64,000 nucleotides of DNA, from the NCBI RefSeq assembly GCF_023242365.1, contig NZ_JALLIX010000004.1, positions 1-64,000 of the forward strand, written 5' to 3'. The stretch is from Pseudomonas sp. MWU13-2100 (GTDB lineage Bacteria; Pseudomonadota; Gammaproteobacteria; Pseudomonadales; Pseudomonadaceae). The notes beneath the pieces are model-generated. The model had not been told where the DNA came from. It made no database searches and worked only from the letters and a program-made list of their open reading frames with translations. Made by a program: the position numbers and the translations under genes. Positions 18,070-29,079 of this stretch are shown here, in pieces; position 1 is the first letter of the stretch, and each line of letters begins with the position of its first letter.

Positions 18070-19164
18070 TCAGACGCGAGCGGGCGACACGATGATTTTC
18101 ACATTGTGCTCCTTGTTATTCACCAACTCCTCGAAGCCCTGTCCAACGATCTGCTCCAGTTGAATACGCCCGGTGATCAGCGGCGTGATGTCGAGGCGAC
18201 CGTCGGCGATAAAAGCGATGACATCAGCAAATTCACCGTTGTAGGCCAGTGCGCCGAGCACCTGCTTCTCGGTCGCGACCAGCTCGAAGAAATTGAATTG
18301 GCTGGGCTCCTCGAAAATACCCACCAGCACACACTTGCCGGCCTTGCGGATCAGGTCGATAGCAAGCTTGGCCGTGTGCTTGTTGCCGATGCACTCGAAA
18401 CTGACATCCGCCCCCAGCCCGTTGGTCAGTCGCCGCACCTCAGCCAGGGCGTCGCACGCCTTGGGGTCGAGCACCTGGCTGGCGCCGACTTCCAACGCCT
18501 TGGCCTTGCGCGCGCCGGACATCTCCAGGGCAATGACCTGAGCCGCGCCCGCCGCCTTGGCGCACATGATGGTGCACAGACCGATGGTCCCCGCGCCCAC
18601 CACCACGACATTTTTACCCAGCAGGCTGCCAGCCTTTTTCACCGCATGCATGCCCACCGCCAAGGGCTCGATCAGCGCCCCGGCTTCAGCGGGAAAATTG
18701 GCCGGCAATTTGTAAAGCAGGTTGGCCGGTACGTTGACCAACTCGGCGAACGCGCCATTGTTCATCAGACCGGTGAACGCCAGGTTTTCGCAAATGTTGT
18801 ACAGCCCATGGGTGCAGTAATAACAGGTCCCGCAGTGCTGGCAGGCATCGGCGGCCACCGGTTCACCGACGCTGAAACCCTGGACGCCGGCACCGATTTC
18901 GACGATTTCGCCACAGAATTCATGGCCGAGAATGCACTGGCCCTTGATCCCGGTGAGCGGGTGCGGTGCGTCCACCGGAATGAACACCGGCCCGGCCACG
19001 TACTCGTGCAGGTCGGACCCGCAAATCCCGCACCACTGCACACGAATCTGCACCCAGCCGGCGGGCGGTGACACGGGCAGCGGAACGTCTTCGACGCGGA
19101 TATCATTGCGGCCATGCCAGACAGCGGCACGCATGCTACGGAGCGGATGGGTTGAAAGTTTCAT
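18070..19164 (-). CDS. Zinc-dependent 2,3-butanediol/alcohol dehydrogenase of the aco operon
   Basis: 364 residues, a medium-chain dehydrogenase. The catalytic zinc segment CGICGSDLHEY and GHE are present, as are the four cysteines of the structural zinc loop (CQHCGTCYYCTHGLYNIC) and the Rossmann motif VVGAGTIGL. It oxidises 2,3-butanediol to acetoin, the substrate of AcoAB. The ATG at 19164 has AGGAG 8 bases upstream. It is the last gene of the leftward acoXABC-adh operon, the gene order described for Pseudomonas putida. Confidence 0.88.
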   Translation of the reverse strand: MKLSTHPLRSMRAAVWHGRNDIRVEDVPLPVSPPAGWVQIRVQWCGICGSDLHEYVAGPVFIPVDAPHPLTGIKGQCILGHEFCGEIVEIGAGVQGFSVGEPVAADACQHCGTCYYCTHGLYNICENLAFTGLMNNGAFAELVNVPANLLYKLPANFPAEAGALIEPLAVGMHAVKKAGSLLGKNVVVVGAGTIGLCTIMCAKAAGAAQVIALEMSGARKAKALEVGASQVLDPKACDALAEVRRLTNGLGADVSFECIGNKHTAKLAIDLIRKAGKCVLVGIFEEPSQFNFFELVATEKQVLGALAYNGEFADVIAFIADGRLDITPLITGRIQLEQIVGQGFEELVNNKEHNVKIIVSPARV

Positions 19165-19219
19165 CGCACAATCTCCTTGAAAGCGTTGGCCCGGCCCCCA
19201 CAAGGGGGCCGGGGACTTG

Positions 19220-20332
19220 TCAGTGCTGCTGCACAAAATCCAGGATCAACCGGTTGACCTGCTCGGCGGCCTCCATCTGCACCATGTGGGCCTGTCCCGG
19301 GAGGATCTCGATCCGGGCCGTCAGCCCCTCGCCGTGGACCGCCGGAATGATCGCGTCATCACTGCCCCAGATCAGCAGCACCGGCTGCCGGCCTTCCTGC
19401 ACCACACCGCGTAGATCCTGCGTTTGCCGGCCATCGGGAAACAGCTTGGCAACCAGCAAGCGCAGGGCTGCATCCACCCCCTCCAGGCGCTTGTACTTGA
19501 GCATGTCTTCCAGCATCTGCCGATTGACCATCTGCGCATTCGAGAACAGCTGTACCAGCGACGGCTTGAGGGCATTGCGGCTGGCCGCCTCGACAAAGCC
19601 TTGCAGGTACTCATCATTGATATGCTCTCCCAGGCCGGCGCTGCCGATCAGTGTCAGGGAACGCACCCGCTGCGGTGCCAGGCGTGCGGTGTTCAGCGAT
19701 ATGGCACCGCCCATGGAGTGCCCGACCAGATGCACCACCGGGATCTGCAGATGGTCGAGCAGCGCCAGCAACACTCCACTCAGTTCATCGAGGTCGCCAC
19801 GCTGCAGCTGTTTGCTCGACTCGCCATGACCCGGCAGGTCGAGGGCAATCACCCGGCGCCCGGCGGCCAATGCCTCGTGATTGAACAACCAGTTGTTCAG
19901 ATCACCGCCAAACCCGTGCACCAGCAGCAACGGCTCGCCACCCTCGCCACGTTCGAAGAAGCGGATCAGCCGCCCGTCCAGCTCGACCTTTTGCGGTCTG
20001 GGTCCACCGTCTTGCTCAGCGGCATCGGCCGGCACAAACATGGCCTGGAACTGCTCGACCACCGCATCGATCTCCGTCTCGCTGGCTTCGCCTTCGACCA
20101 CAATGCCAAGCAAGGCGCCGACGGCGAGCGTCTCATCCTGGCGCGCGATCTGCCGACGCAGCACGCCGGAAAACGGCGCCTCGACGCTGCTGGAAATCTT
20201 GTCGGTTTCCACATCCAGCACTTCGTCGCCCTTGTCGATCGCCTGCCCCTCCTCCTTGAGCCAGACATCGACACGGCCCTCGGTCATGGACAAGCCCCAC
20301 TTGGGCATGGTCAGGGTATGGATCCGGCTCAT
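19220..20332 (-). CDS. acoC: Acetoin dehydrogenase E2 component (lipoyl domain fused to alpha/beta hydrolase)
   Basis: 370 residues. An N-terminal lipoyl domain (lysine in the VETDKISS motif, about residue 43) is joined to an alpha/beta-hydrolase fold with the nucleophile elbow VGHSMGG, instead of the usual E2 acetyltransferase core; this architecture is typical of AcoC. It accepts the two-carbon unit from E1 and forms acetyl-CoA. Its ATG overlaps the acoB stop by one base with GGAG upstream, so translation is coupled. No dihydrolipoamide dehydrogenase (E3) gene is present in the window. Confidence 0.92.
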   Translation of the reverse strand: MSRIHTLTMPKWGLSMTEGRVDVWLKEEGQAIDKGDEVLDVETDKISSSVEAPFSGVLRRQIARQDETLAVGALLGIVVEGEASETEIDAVVEQFQAMFVPADAAEQDGGPRPQKVELDGRLIRFFERGEGGEPLLLVHGFGGDLNNWLFNHEALAAGRRVIALDLPGHGESSKQLQRGDLDELSGVLLALLDHLQIPVVHLVGHSMGGAISLNTARLAPQRVRSLTLIGSAGLGEHINDEYLQGFVEAASRNALKPSLVQLFSNAQMVNRQMLEDMLKYKRLEGVDAALRLLVAKLFPDGRQTQDLRGVVQEGRQPVLLIWGSDDAIIPAVHGEGLTARIEILPGQAHMVQMEAAEQVNRLILDFVQQH

Positions 20333-21348
20333 CAGCGCTTGCTCCATTCGATCACTTTGAGCACGGCGTTTTCGATCTTGGCCGCGTCAGGGATGTAGAG
20401 GTCTTCCAGGGCATCGGAGAACGGTACCGGTGTATGCGGCGCGGTGACCATTTCAATCGGTGCCTTGAGCCAGGCAAAGGCCTTTTGCGCAACCAGCGCC
20501 GAGATATCGGTGGCCATGGAGCATCGGGGGTTGGCTTCGTCGATCACCACCAGGCGCCCGGTCTTTTCCACGCTTTCAAGAATGCTGTCTTCATCCAGCG
20601 GGCTGGTGCTGCGCAGATCGATGACCTCGCAGTCGATGCCGCGCCCGGCCAGGCTGCGGGCGGCGTCCATTGCCGTGTTGACCGTGCGCCCGTAGGAGAC
20701 CAGGGTCACGTCCTTGCCATCGCGCAGGAAGTTGGCCTCGCCGAACGGGATGCCATAGAGCTCTTCCGGCACCTCGCCCTGCATGCTGTAGAGCAGTTTG
20801 TGTTCGCAGAAAATCACCGGGTCATTGTCGCGGATAGCCTGGATCAGCAGGCCCTTGGCGTCATAGGGTGAGGACGGACAGACGACTTTCAGGCCAGGAA
20901 TGTGGGTCCACAGCGAGGTGAGCATCTGCGAGTGCTGGGCGGCCGCGCGCAGGCCCGCGCCGACCATGGTGCGAATCACCAACGGTGTGGAGGCCTTGCC
21001 GCCGAACATGTAGCGAAACTTGGCCGCTTGATTGAGGATCTGGTCCAGGCAGCAACCGGCAAAGTCGACAAACATCAACTCACACACCGGGCGCACGCCA
21101 CAGGTCGCCGCGCCTACCGCGGCACCGACATAGCCCAGCTCCGACAGTGGCGTGTCCAGCACGCGCCCGGGGAATTGATGATAGAGGCCCTTGGTCACCC
21201 CCAGCACCCCGCCCCAGGCGTCGTTTTCACCGGGTGCACCGGCACCGCCGGCGACATCTTCGCCCATGATGAACACGCTGGGATCGCGGCGCATCTCCTG
21301 GGCCAGGGCTTCGTTGATTGCCTGCTGATAGCTGATTTTTCTCGCCAT
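20332..21348 (-). CDS. acoB: Acetoin dehydrogenase E1 beta subunit
   Basis: 338 residues, full length for the TPP-dependent E1 beta family (MARKISYQQAINEAL start, GEDVAGGAG, later DLRSTSPLDEDSI). With AcoA it cleaves acetoin to acetaldehyde and hydroxyethyl-TPP. The start at 21348 matches the family; the open frame runs on to 21558 inside acoA without coding character. Confidence 0.93.
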   Translation of the reverse strand: MARKISYQQAINEALAQEMRRDPSVFIMGEDVAGGAGAPGENDAWGGVLGVTKGLYHQFPGRVLDTPLSELGYVGAAVGAATCGVRPVCELMFVDFAGCCLDQILNQAAKFRYMFGGKASTPLVIRTMVGAGLRAAAQHSQMLTSLWTHIPGLKVVCPSSPYDAKGLLIQAIRDNDPVIFCEHKLLYSMQGEVPEELYGIPFGEANFLRDGKDVTLVSYGRTVNTAMDAARSLAGRGIDCEVIDLRSTSPLDEDSILESVEKTGRLVVIDEANPRCSMATDISALVAQKAFAWLKAPIEMVTAPHTPVPFSDALEDLYIPDAAKIENAVLKVIEWSKR

Positions 21349-21380
21349 GATGATGGTCTCGATTCTTGTTATAGGGGTGT

Positions 21381-22358
21381 TCAGGGGTAGGAGACGTAGA
21401 CGTCGGTGAGCAAGTCGGCCGCGCTCGGCTTGGGGTCGGATTTGGCCTTGCGCACGGCGTTTTCGATCAGTTGCCCGACCTCGCCATCGATGTCGTCCAG
21501 CTGGCCGGAATCGACCAGCCCGGTGCGGGTGGTTCGCTCGCGGAACTGCATCAGGCAATCGTTGTGCTCACGGAAATACTTGACCTCGTCCGTCCCCCGG
21601 TAAGTCTGGGCGTCGCCCTCGAAGTGGCCGTAGTAGCGGGTCAGCTTGACCTCGATCAGCGAAGGTCCCTCGCCTGCCCGGGCTCGCTCGACGGCGGCAC
21701 CGGCGGCTTCGTGAACGGCGAAGAAGTCGAAGCCGTCTACCGTGACCCCGGGCATGCCAAAACCGGCGGCGCGGTCGGCAATGTGGTCGCAGGCCACCGA
21801 CCAGTTGGAGGCAGTGGCCTCGGCATAGCCGTTGTTCTCGGCAATGAACAGGCAGGGCAGGTTCCATACCGAGGCCATGTTCATCGCCTCGAACACCGCG
21901 CCTTCGTTGGAGCCGCCGTCGCCAAAGAACACCACGGCGACAGCGTCGGTCCCCTTGAGCCGGGCGGCCAGCGCCGCCCCCACCACCAGCGGCGCACCGG
22001 CACCGACAATGCCGTTGGCGCCGAGCATGCCTTTCTCGAAATCGGCGATGTGCATGGAGCCGCCCTTGCCCTGGCAGACCCCGGTTTTCTTGCCGTAGAT
22101 CTCGGCCATCATCCCGTGCACATCAACGCCCTTGGCGATGCAATGACCATGACCACGGTGGTTGGAAGCAATGCAGTCATCATCCCGCAGGTGCGCCATG
22201 ACCCCGGCGGCCGAAGCCTCTTCACCGGCATAAAGATGGACGAAGCCGGGAATTTCGCCGGTGGCGAACTCCACATGCAGGCGCTCTTCAAAGACGCGGA
22301 TGGTGCGCATCACCCGGTAGGCGTGGAGCAATTGTTCAGCGTTCAGCGGTGTCGACAT
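21381..22358 (-). CDS. acoA: Acetoin dehydrogenase E1 alpha subunit
   Basis: 325 residues. The TPP-binding motif GDGGSNEGAVFEAMN..ENN is complete (about residues 155-185), and the chain begins with the usual E1-alpha helix. ATG at 22358 with TGGAG 9 bases upstream. The first 23 bases overlap the end of acoX. It supplies the TPP site of the acetoin-cleaving E1 together with AcoB. Confidence 0.93.
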   Translation of the reverse strand: MSTPLNAEQLLHAYRVMRTIRVFEERLHVEFATGEIPGFVHLYAGEEASAAGVMAHLRDDDCIASNHRGHGHCIAKGVDVHGMMAEIYGKKTGVCQGKGGSMHIADFEKGMLGANGIVGAGAPLVVGAALAARLKGTDAVAVVFFGDGGSNEGAVFEAMNMASVWNLPCLFIAENNGYAEATASNWSVACDHIADRAAGFGMPGVTVDGFDFFAVHEAAGAAVERARAGEGPSLIEVKLTRYYGHFEGDAQTYRGTDEVKYFREHNDCLMQFRERTTRTGLVDSGQLDDIDGEVGQLIENAVRKAKSDPKPSAADLLTDVYVSYP

Positions 22359-23490
22359 TTTTATTCTCCAGGGTGTCTTGGGACTCAAGGTTCAGAGGGT
22401 GTTGCGGATGCTCGCGGCCGATGGCCAGCAGCCGCTGGCGGGCGGCATGGGCCAGGGCCGCCGGCACGTCGATGCTCAGCGGCCCGCCGGCGTCGAGGGT
22501 CACGCTGGGACGGTCGAAGGCGTTGAATTCGATTTCCCGCTCGCCATCCAGAGCGAGGGTGCCGCTGCTCAGGCACAGGTGGTGGGCGACCCCGGGCTCG
22601 AGGCTGCCGGCGGCGAGGACACCGCAGCCTTGCAGCAAGCCCGGTGCCAGTGGCACCAGCAGGGCATCGGGGGCGTGCGGATCAAGACGCATCCAGGCAC
22701 CGCCCGGGGCTTGGCGCGAGACCGGAAACCACAGGCCACAGAGGGCCGAGATGCCAATGGACTGGGGTTCGGCAAAGGTCACGAACACCTCGGCCAGATC
22801 GATTGCGCGACTGATTGCCCGGGCCCCGACAAAGGCCAGCGAGGACACAGCCACATCCACCAGCGCCACTTCGCAAAGGCCGCGACTCGGCACCTGCACC
22901 CGCAGGCGCTTGTTGCGACGCAAGGCAATCTCGGGAGGAATCCGCCCACTGGCGAACAGCCCCCCGGCCAATCCGGCGCTGGTGGCTTCACGCAGTTCCG
23001 GGAAGGCATTGTTGGTTCCGGTGGACAGGGTCAACAGTGGAATGTCGCCGACCTCGGCCGCCACCGCCTTGTGGGTGCCGTCACCACCGAGCACGGCGAT
23101 CAGCGACACACCGCGTTCCGCCATCCAGCGTGCGGCCTGGCGGGTGTCGGCCACGCTCTGGCGCAAGGTGAGGTCGAGGAACTCCAGCGTCGGCCAGTGG
23201 CTGTCGCGAGCCTGGCGGCCATGGCTGTTCCTCTGCACCGCCGCGGCGATACCGGTCATGTCGGTGGGCATCAGCACCCGCTCGACACCGGTAGCGCCAA
23301 ACGCCGCCAGCAACCGCTGGATCACCGAGACCTTGTCGGTGCTGGAAAACAGCCCGGCATTCGCCGTCAGCCGGCGGACATCCCGACCGGACGCCGGGTT
23401 GGCAATGATGCCGACTGTCAGCGGCACGCGACTCATGTTGCCACCGCGGGTGGAACGGGGAATGGGTCTCGGAAGGAGGACATGGGGCAC
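22336..23490 (-). CDS. acoX: AcoX, NAD-kinase-like protein of the acetoin operon
   Basis: 384 residues from the ATG at 23490, which has GAGG 6 bases upstream. A second ATG at 23436 gives 366 residues and starts closer to the conserved VGIIANPASG motif, so the true start is uncertain. The GGDGT motif (AVLGGDGTHK) and STGTNN show an ATP-NAD kinase fold. AcoX is regularly first in acetoin operons but its exact role is not established. It lies just downstream of the sigma-54 promoter. Confidence 0.88.
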   Translation of the reverse strand: MPHVLLPRPIPRSTRGGNMSRVPLTVGIIANPASGRDVRRLTANAGLFSSTDKVSVIQRLLAAFGATGVERVLMPTDMTGIAAAVQRNSHGRQARDSHWPTLEFLDLTLRQSVADTRQAARWMAERGVSLIAVLGGDGTHKAVAAEVGDIPLLTLSTGTNNAFPELREATSAGLAGGLFASGRIPPEIALRRNKRLRVQVPSRGLCEVALVDVAVSSLAFVGARAISRAIDLAEVFVTFAEPQSIGISALCGLWFPVSRQAPGGAWMRLDPHAPDALLVPLAPGLLQGCGVLAAGSLEPGVAHHLCLSSGTLALDGEREIEFNAFDRPSVTLDAGGPLSIDVPAALAHAARQRLLAIGREHPQHPLNLESQDTLENKNVDTAER

Positions 23491-23537
23491 CTCTTTTTAT
23501 TATCGGGTTGCCAGTCACACTGGTTGCAAGGGGTAGA

Positions 23538-23552
23538 GCAAGGCCGGTGCCA
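23538..23552 (-). promoter_or_regulatory. Sigma-54 (-24/-12) promoter of the acoXABC-adh operon
   Basis: On the minus strand the sequence reads TGGCACCGGCCTTGC: the -24 element TGGCAC, five bases, then the -12 element TTGC, an almost ideal sigma-54 promoter. It lies about 50 bases before the acoX start, and the divergent gene encodes the sigma-54 activator AcoR. Confidence 0.85.
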
Positions 23553-23630
23553 GGTCCGCGAAAACCTGCGAAGATGGCTGTTCCAGAGCGCTTTTCAAGG
23601 GCTGTTCGGCTGTTCGGAAGCAGCCTCGCT

Positions 23631-23690
23631 TGAGACGCTCCCTATCAGCCGGCAAGGGCTGGCGCAGAGACCGTGAGACGTCGCGTCTCA
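23631..23690. promoter_or_regulatory. Candidate AcoR upstream activating sites
   Basis: TGAGACG occurs at 23631-23637 and again at 23674-23680. The second copy is part of a perfect palindrome TGAGACG-TCG-CGTCTCA (23674-23690). The copies are 43 bases apart, about four helical turns, and 80-140 bases from the sigma-54 promoter, the usual place for activator sites. Binding by AcoR is inferred. Confidence 0.55.
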
Positions 23691-23781
23691 TCGGCGGCGT
23701 TGATGAACCTGCGCTTGTCGCCCCGCCATGAACGGCGCTTAATAGCCGCACAACTACAAGAAGCTGGATCCGGAGGCCCTA

Positions 23782-25674
23782 ATGCTTTGCGCACATTCAA
23801 AGGCGCATGTGGATTGCGTCAGCCGTGTTCTGAAAAACGCCGCGCACCTGCCGCAGCTGCCGGTGTCGGACCTGATACTCGATTCCTGGCGCCGCTCCAT
23901 GGAGCAACACCATCTGGACCCGGGCTCGTTGCAAGGGCCGCGGATCCTTTCGCAGAGCCTGCTGCGCGAGTGCCGCGAGCGCTCCGAGCTGTTCCTGCGC
24001 ATCGCCAGTGAAGAGGTCGCCCGCCTCCACGGCCGCGTGCGTGCCGCCGACTACTGCGTGCTACTCACTGACGCCCAAGGCCGGACCATCGACTACCGCG
24101 TGGAAAGCGCGATCCGCAACGACTGCCGCAAAGCCGGCCTGTATCTGGGCACCTGTTGGTCGGAGGGCGAGGAAGGTACCTGTGGCGTCGCCGCGGTACT
24201 GACCGCGCGGACACCGATCACAGTGCACAAGCGTGATCACTTCCGCGCGGCGTTTATTGGACTCACCTGCTCTGCCGCGCCGGTCTTCGATCCTCGCGGC
24301 GAACTGCTCGGGGTACTCGACGTTTCGGCGGTACGCTCACCCGACGACCGGCGCTCGCAACACCTGATCCGCCAGATGGTGGTACAGAGCGCAGAGGAAA
24401 TAGAGCAAGCCTTTTTCATGAGCAGCGCTCAGGGGTACTGGGTGCTGCGGGCCCACCACAGCCCGGGCTACGTCGACAGCCACCCCGACTACCTGTTCGC
24501 CTGGGACGATGACGGCCAGTTGCAGGCACTGAACCCCGCAGCGCGACAATGGCTGCTGCATAGCTTCGGCCAACTACCGGAACATATCGGGCAGGTATTC
24601 GAACAGCGGTTGTTGCATCGCGCCAGAGACGGCGCGCTCTGCCTGCTGCACTGTCACAGCGACGATCATGTCGTGCATGGACGGCTCAGCGCGCCACGTC
24701 GGGCAAAACCTCATGCCTCGCGTCTGCTGCCGCCCGCCACCGAACTCGACCCGAGACTGGCAGAAAGCCTGCGCCTGGCAATCCGGGTCAAGGACCGCAA
24801 CTTGCCGATTCTGATCCAAGGCGAGACTGGCTCCGGCAAGGAAGTCTTCGCCCGCCAGTTGCATCGGGCCAGTCTTCGCCGTGAACAGCCCTTTATCGCG
24901 GTGAATTGCGCGGCAATTCCCGAAAGCCTGATTGAAAGCGAGCTGTTCGGTTATGTGGCCGGAGCCTTTACCGGTGCGTCGAGCAAGGGCATGCAAGGAC
25001 TCCTGGAACAAGCCGATGGCGGCACGCTGTTTCTCGATGAAATCGGCGATATGCCGTTGGCCCTGCAAACCCGGCTGCTCAGGGTACTGGCCGAAGGCGA
25101 AGTGTCGCCCCTGGGGGCGTCACGCAGCAAAGCGATTGACATTCAGGTCGTCTGTGCGAGCCATCGCGGTCTGGAAGACTTGGTGCAGGCTGGCGCGTTT
25201 CGCGAGGATCTGTACTTTCGTCTCAGTGGCGCACGTTTCCAGTTGCCCCCCTTGCGTGAGCGCAGTGATCGGCTGGCCTTGATCAACCAGATACTCGATG
25301 AAGAAGCACGAGCCTGCGGGGTATCGATGCGACTGGGGGTCAGCGCACTGGAGTGTCTGCTCGGTTACCGCTGGCCGGGCAATGTGCGCGAGCTGCGTCA
25401 TGTGCTGCGCTACGCCTGCGCAGTGTGCGAGAGCGACCTGATTGTGTTGAGCGACCTGCCCGGGCAACTGCTGGGTGGCGGCCCCGATGTTCCGGCAACC
25501 GATGGCGCGGTGGAGCCCTGCGCCAGTCCGGAACGTCAGGCACTTATCGATGCCCTCGTGCGTCATCGCTGGAAACCCATCGCCGCGGCCAAGGCCCTGG
25601 GTATCTCCCGGGCAACGCTGTACCGACGGGTGCAGCAACATGCCATCGATATGCCCGGCAGAGGTCTGGGGTAA
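23782..25674 (+). CDS. acoR: AcoR, sigma-54-dependent activator of acetoin catabolism
   Basis: 630 residues. An N-terminal GAF-type sensor (about 60-210) is followed by an AAA+ domain with Walker A GETGSGKE, the sigma-54 contact loop GAFTGA, Walker [10 protein letters not shown], and a C-terminal Fis-type helix-turn-helix ([16 protein letters not shown]). It is transcribed away from acoX. The acoX upstream region carries a sigma-54 promoter and repeated TGAGACG sites that it probably binds in response to acetoin or acetaldehyde. Confidence 0.92.
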   Translation: MLCAHSKAHVDCVSRVLKNAAHLPQLPVSDLILDSWRRSMEQHHLDPGSLQGPRILSQSLLRECRERSELFLRIASEEVARLHGRVRAADYCVLLTDAQGRTIDYRVESAIRNDCRKAGLYLGTCWSEGEEGTCGVAAVLTARTPITVHKRDHFRAAFIGLTCSAAPVFDPRGELLGVLDVSAVRSPDDRRSQHLIRQMVVQSAEEIEQAFFMSSAQGYWVLRAHHSPGYVDSHPDYLFAWDDDGQLQALNPAARQWLLHSFGQLPEHIGQVFEQRLLHRARDGALCLLHCHSDDHVVHGRLSAPRRAKPHASRLLPPATELDPRLAESLRLAIRVKDRNLPILIQGETGSGKEVFARQLHRASLRREQPFIAVNCAAIPESLIESELFGYVAGAFTGASSKGMQGLLEQADGGTLFLDEIGDMPLALQTRLLRVLAEGEVSPLGASRSKAIDIQVVCASHRGLEDLVQAGAFREDLYFRLSGARFQLPPLRERSDRLALINQILDEEARACGVSMRLGVSALECLLGYRWPGNVRELRHVLRYACAVCESDLIVLSDLPGQLLGGGPDVPATDGAVEPCASPERQALIDALVRHRWKPIAAAKALGISRATLYRRVQQHAIDMPGRGLG

Positions 25675-25702
25675 ACCCCATCAACATCTGTTTGCCCTCT
25701 GT

Positions 25703-25716
25703 GTGATCTAAATCAA
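25703..25716 (+). promoter_or_regulatory. Anr/FNR-like box upstream of hsp20
   Basis: GTGATCTAAATCAA matches TTGAT-N4-ATCAA in 9 of 10 fixed positions. It lies 180 bases before the hsp20 start. A 7-bp hairpin (GGGGACA/TGTCCCC, 25736-25760) follows; it has no T tract and could be a weak acoR terminator or part of the hsp20 leader. Confidence 0.55.
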
Positions 25717-25896
25717 GCACGTCGAACGCCTTCACGGGGACAGTAAGTAGCCGTGTCCCCACGGTTCCGTATCGATTGGAAGTCGCGGTCGGGAAAACCG
25801 ACCTTGTCAGGACTGTCGAATCGATCCCGCTTTGCCGGGCGAGACAAGCGACCTGGACGCTTGCCCAGCCAGGCTCACCCAAGAGGAGATGTGACG

Positions 25897-26439
25897 ATGG
25901 CTAATTCCGTGAAAAAAATGCCGCTGCAGACCGAAGACAAGGCCAGCCACCACCCGGTAACCACTGACCTGTGGCGCCCTCTGGAAAAACTGCGGCAACA
26001 AGTGGATCACCTGTTTGAAGACTTCACCCATGGCTCCGGACTGCCCTCCTTTGGACGTGGCCTGTTCGATGTGGAGCCGTTCTGGCGTCGGGAACTGATT
26101 ACTCACGCAATGCCGGCCGTGGATATCGTCGAGAAAGACAAGAGCTTCGAAATCACTGCGGAACTCCCCGGCATGGATCAGAAAAATATTGAAATCAAAC
26201 TGTCCAATGGCAGCTTGATCATCAAAGGGGAGAAGAAAGAGGACAAGGAAGAAAAGCGCAAGGGTTATCACATGACCGAACGCCATTACGGCAGCTTCGA
26301 GCGTGTCTTCAACCTGCCGACCTCCGTCGAGGCGGAAAAGATCGAAGCCCACTTCAGTAAAGGTGTATTGAACATTTCCTTGCCGAAGAAAGCCGAAGCC
26401 ATGAAGGCGGAAAAAGTCGTACCAATCAAAGGCGACTGA
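25897..26439 (+). CDS. Small heat-shock protein, Hsp20 family
   Basis: 180 residues. The alpha-crystallin domain spans about 75-165 (VDIVEKDKSFEITAELPGMDQKNI; LIIKGEKKEDKEEK; GVLNISLPKK). The N-terminal arm carries DLWRPLEKLRQQVDHLFEDF, typical of class A/P-type sHSPs. AGAGGAGA lies just before the ATG. It holds unfolded proteins for refolding or proteolysis, fitting the FtsH gene nearby. It is the first gene of the Anr-box island. Confidence 0.92.
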   Translation: MANSVKKMPLQTEDKASHHPVTTDLWRPLEKLRQQVDHLFEDFTHGSGLPSFGRGLFDVEPFWRRELITHAMPAVDIVEKDKSFEITAELPGMDQKNIEIKLSNGSLIIKGEKKEDKEEKRKGYHMTERHYGSFERVFNLPTSVEAEKIEAHFSKGVLNISLPKKAEAMKAEKVVPIKGD

Positions 26440-26454
26440 CTGGGTAAGTACTTT

Positions 26455-26485
26455 GCCCCTGCCGGAATGCCGGCAGGGGCTTTTT
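26455..26485 (+). terminator. Rho-independent terminator after hsp20
   Basis: An 11-bp GC-rich stem (26455-26465 with 26470-26480) with an AATG loop is followed by TTTTT. Confidence 0.9.
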
Positions 26486-26598
26486 ACTGCTCGCCAATCG
26501 GCTGATAGCCCCGTTTTTCGAACCGGATGCACCACGATCGACCAGGACTGTAGAGCAGAGCGGCAACCCAGCCTCCCTGGCCGGATTGCAAAACCGCC

Positions 26599-26853
26599 TT
26601 ACTTGCGGACGGCTTTTTCCAGCATGCGGTTGGCCCGTTCATTGGCCTCGTCAGCCGTGCGTTGCGCCTGAGCGGCGGCGGCCATCGCCTGGTCGGCCTT
26701 CGCATAAGCTTCATCAGCCTTCGAGCGGGCCGACGCGGCATTGCTTTGCGCGGAATCCAGACGCGCATCCATTTCACGAACATGTTGCTGGCTGCAACCG
26801 GCGGTCGCCGCCAGCATGACACCCAGTACCGCAACAGATAGGAACTTGTTCAT
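26599..26853 (-). CDS. Lpp/OprI-family alanine-zipper outer-membrane lipoprotein
   Basis: 84 residues. The lipoprotein signal ends at LAATAGC (lipid-modified Cys about residue 20). The mature part is a short coiled coil rich in Ala at heptad positions and ends in RK, so the terminal lysine could be joined to peptidoglycan as in Lpp. Length equals OprI, but the island position and an Anr-like box suggest a second, conditionally expressed copy rather than the main OprI. ATG at 26853 with GAGGG upstream. Confidence 0.85.
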   Translation of the reverse strand: MNKFLSVAVLGVMLAATAGCSQQHVREMDARLDSAQSNAASARSKADEAYAKADQAMAAAAQAQRTADEANERANRMLEKAVRK

Positions 26854-26927
26854 GGTATTGCCCTCGATGAAGTGCACTTGAAAAACCAGAATGTCCGGAA
26901 AGTATCGGGGCTTGAAAAAACGGAACG

Positions 26928-26941
26928 CTGATCTTTATCAA
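26928..26941 (-). promoter_or_regulatory. Anr/FNR-like box of the lipoprotein gene
   Basis: CTGATCTTTATCAA on the plus strand, 9 of 10 positions. Leftward, a GATACT hexamer lies 21 bases further, the geometry of a class II FNR-type promoter for the gene starting at 26853. Confidence 0.65.
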
Positions 26942-27013
26942 CTAACGGTACGAACGCCTGATTCGAGCCTTCGCCACCAGGACAGCCCCCGCGGACTACA
27001 GATCCAGGCATTG

Positions 27014-27027
27014 TTGATATAACTCAA
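27014..27027 (+). promoter_or_regulatory. Anr/FNR-like box of ftsH
   Basis: TTGATATAACTCAA, 9 of 10 positions. TAAAAA begins 21 bases after the box, giving class II spacing. The ftsH start is 138 bases further on. Confidence 0.65.
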
Positions 27028-27165
27028 TGATTTCCCGGCCCTACAGCGTAAAAAAAACAGGTGTGACCGGCCTGGTGCGGTCTGTCATGAACAACCCACC
27101 CGCCCGTTAGATAAACCGGGTTTGAAAACGTCGCCCTCCCATCTCTTCCTCCCTGGGCCAAGGTC

Positions 27166-29079
<1,914 letters not shown>

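Larger units (their letters stand above)
26854..27165. other. Divergent promoter region between lipoprotein and ftsH genes
   Basis: 312 bases with no gene. It holds two Anr/FNR-like boxes facing the two divergent genes, each followed after exactly 21 bases by a plausible -10 hexamer (GATACT leftward, TAAAAA rightward). The arrangement is repeated with sequence similarity at 37743-38046. Confidence 0.6.
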
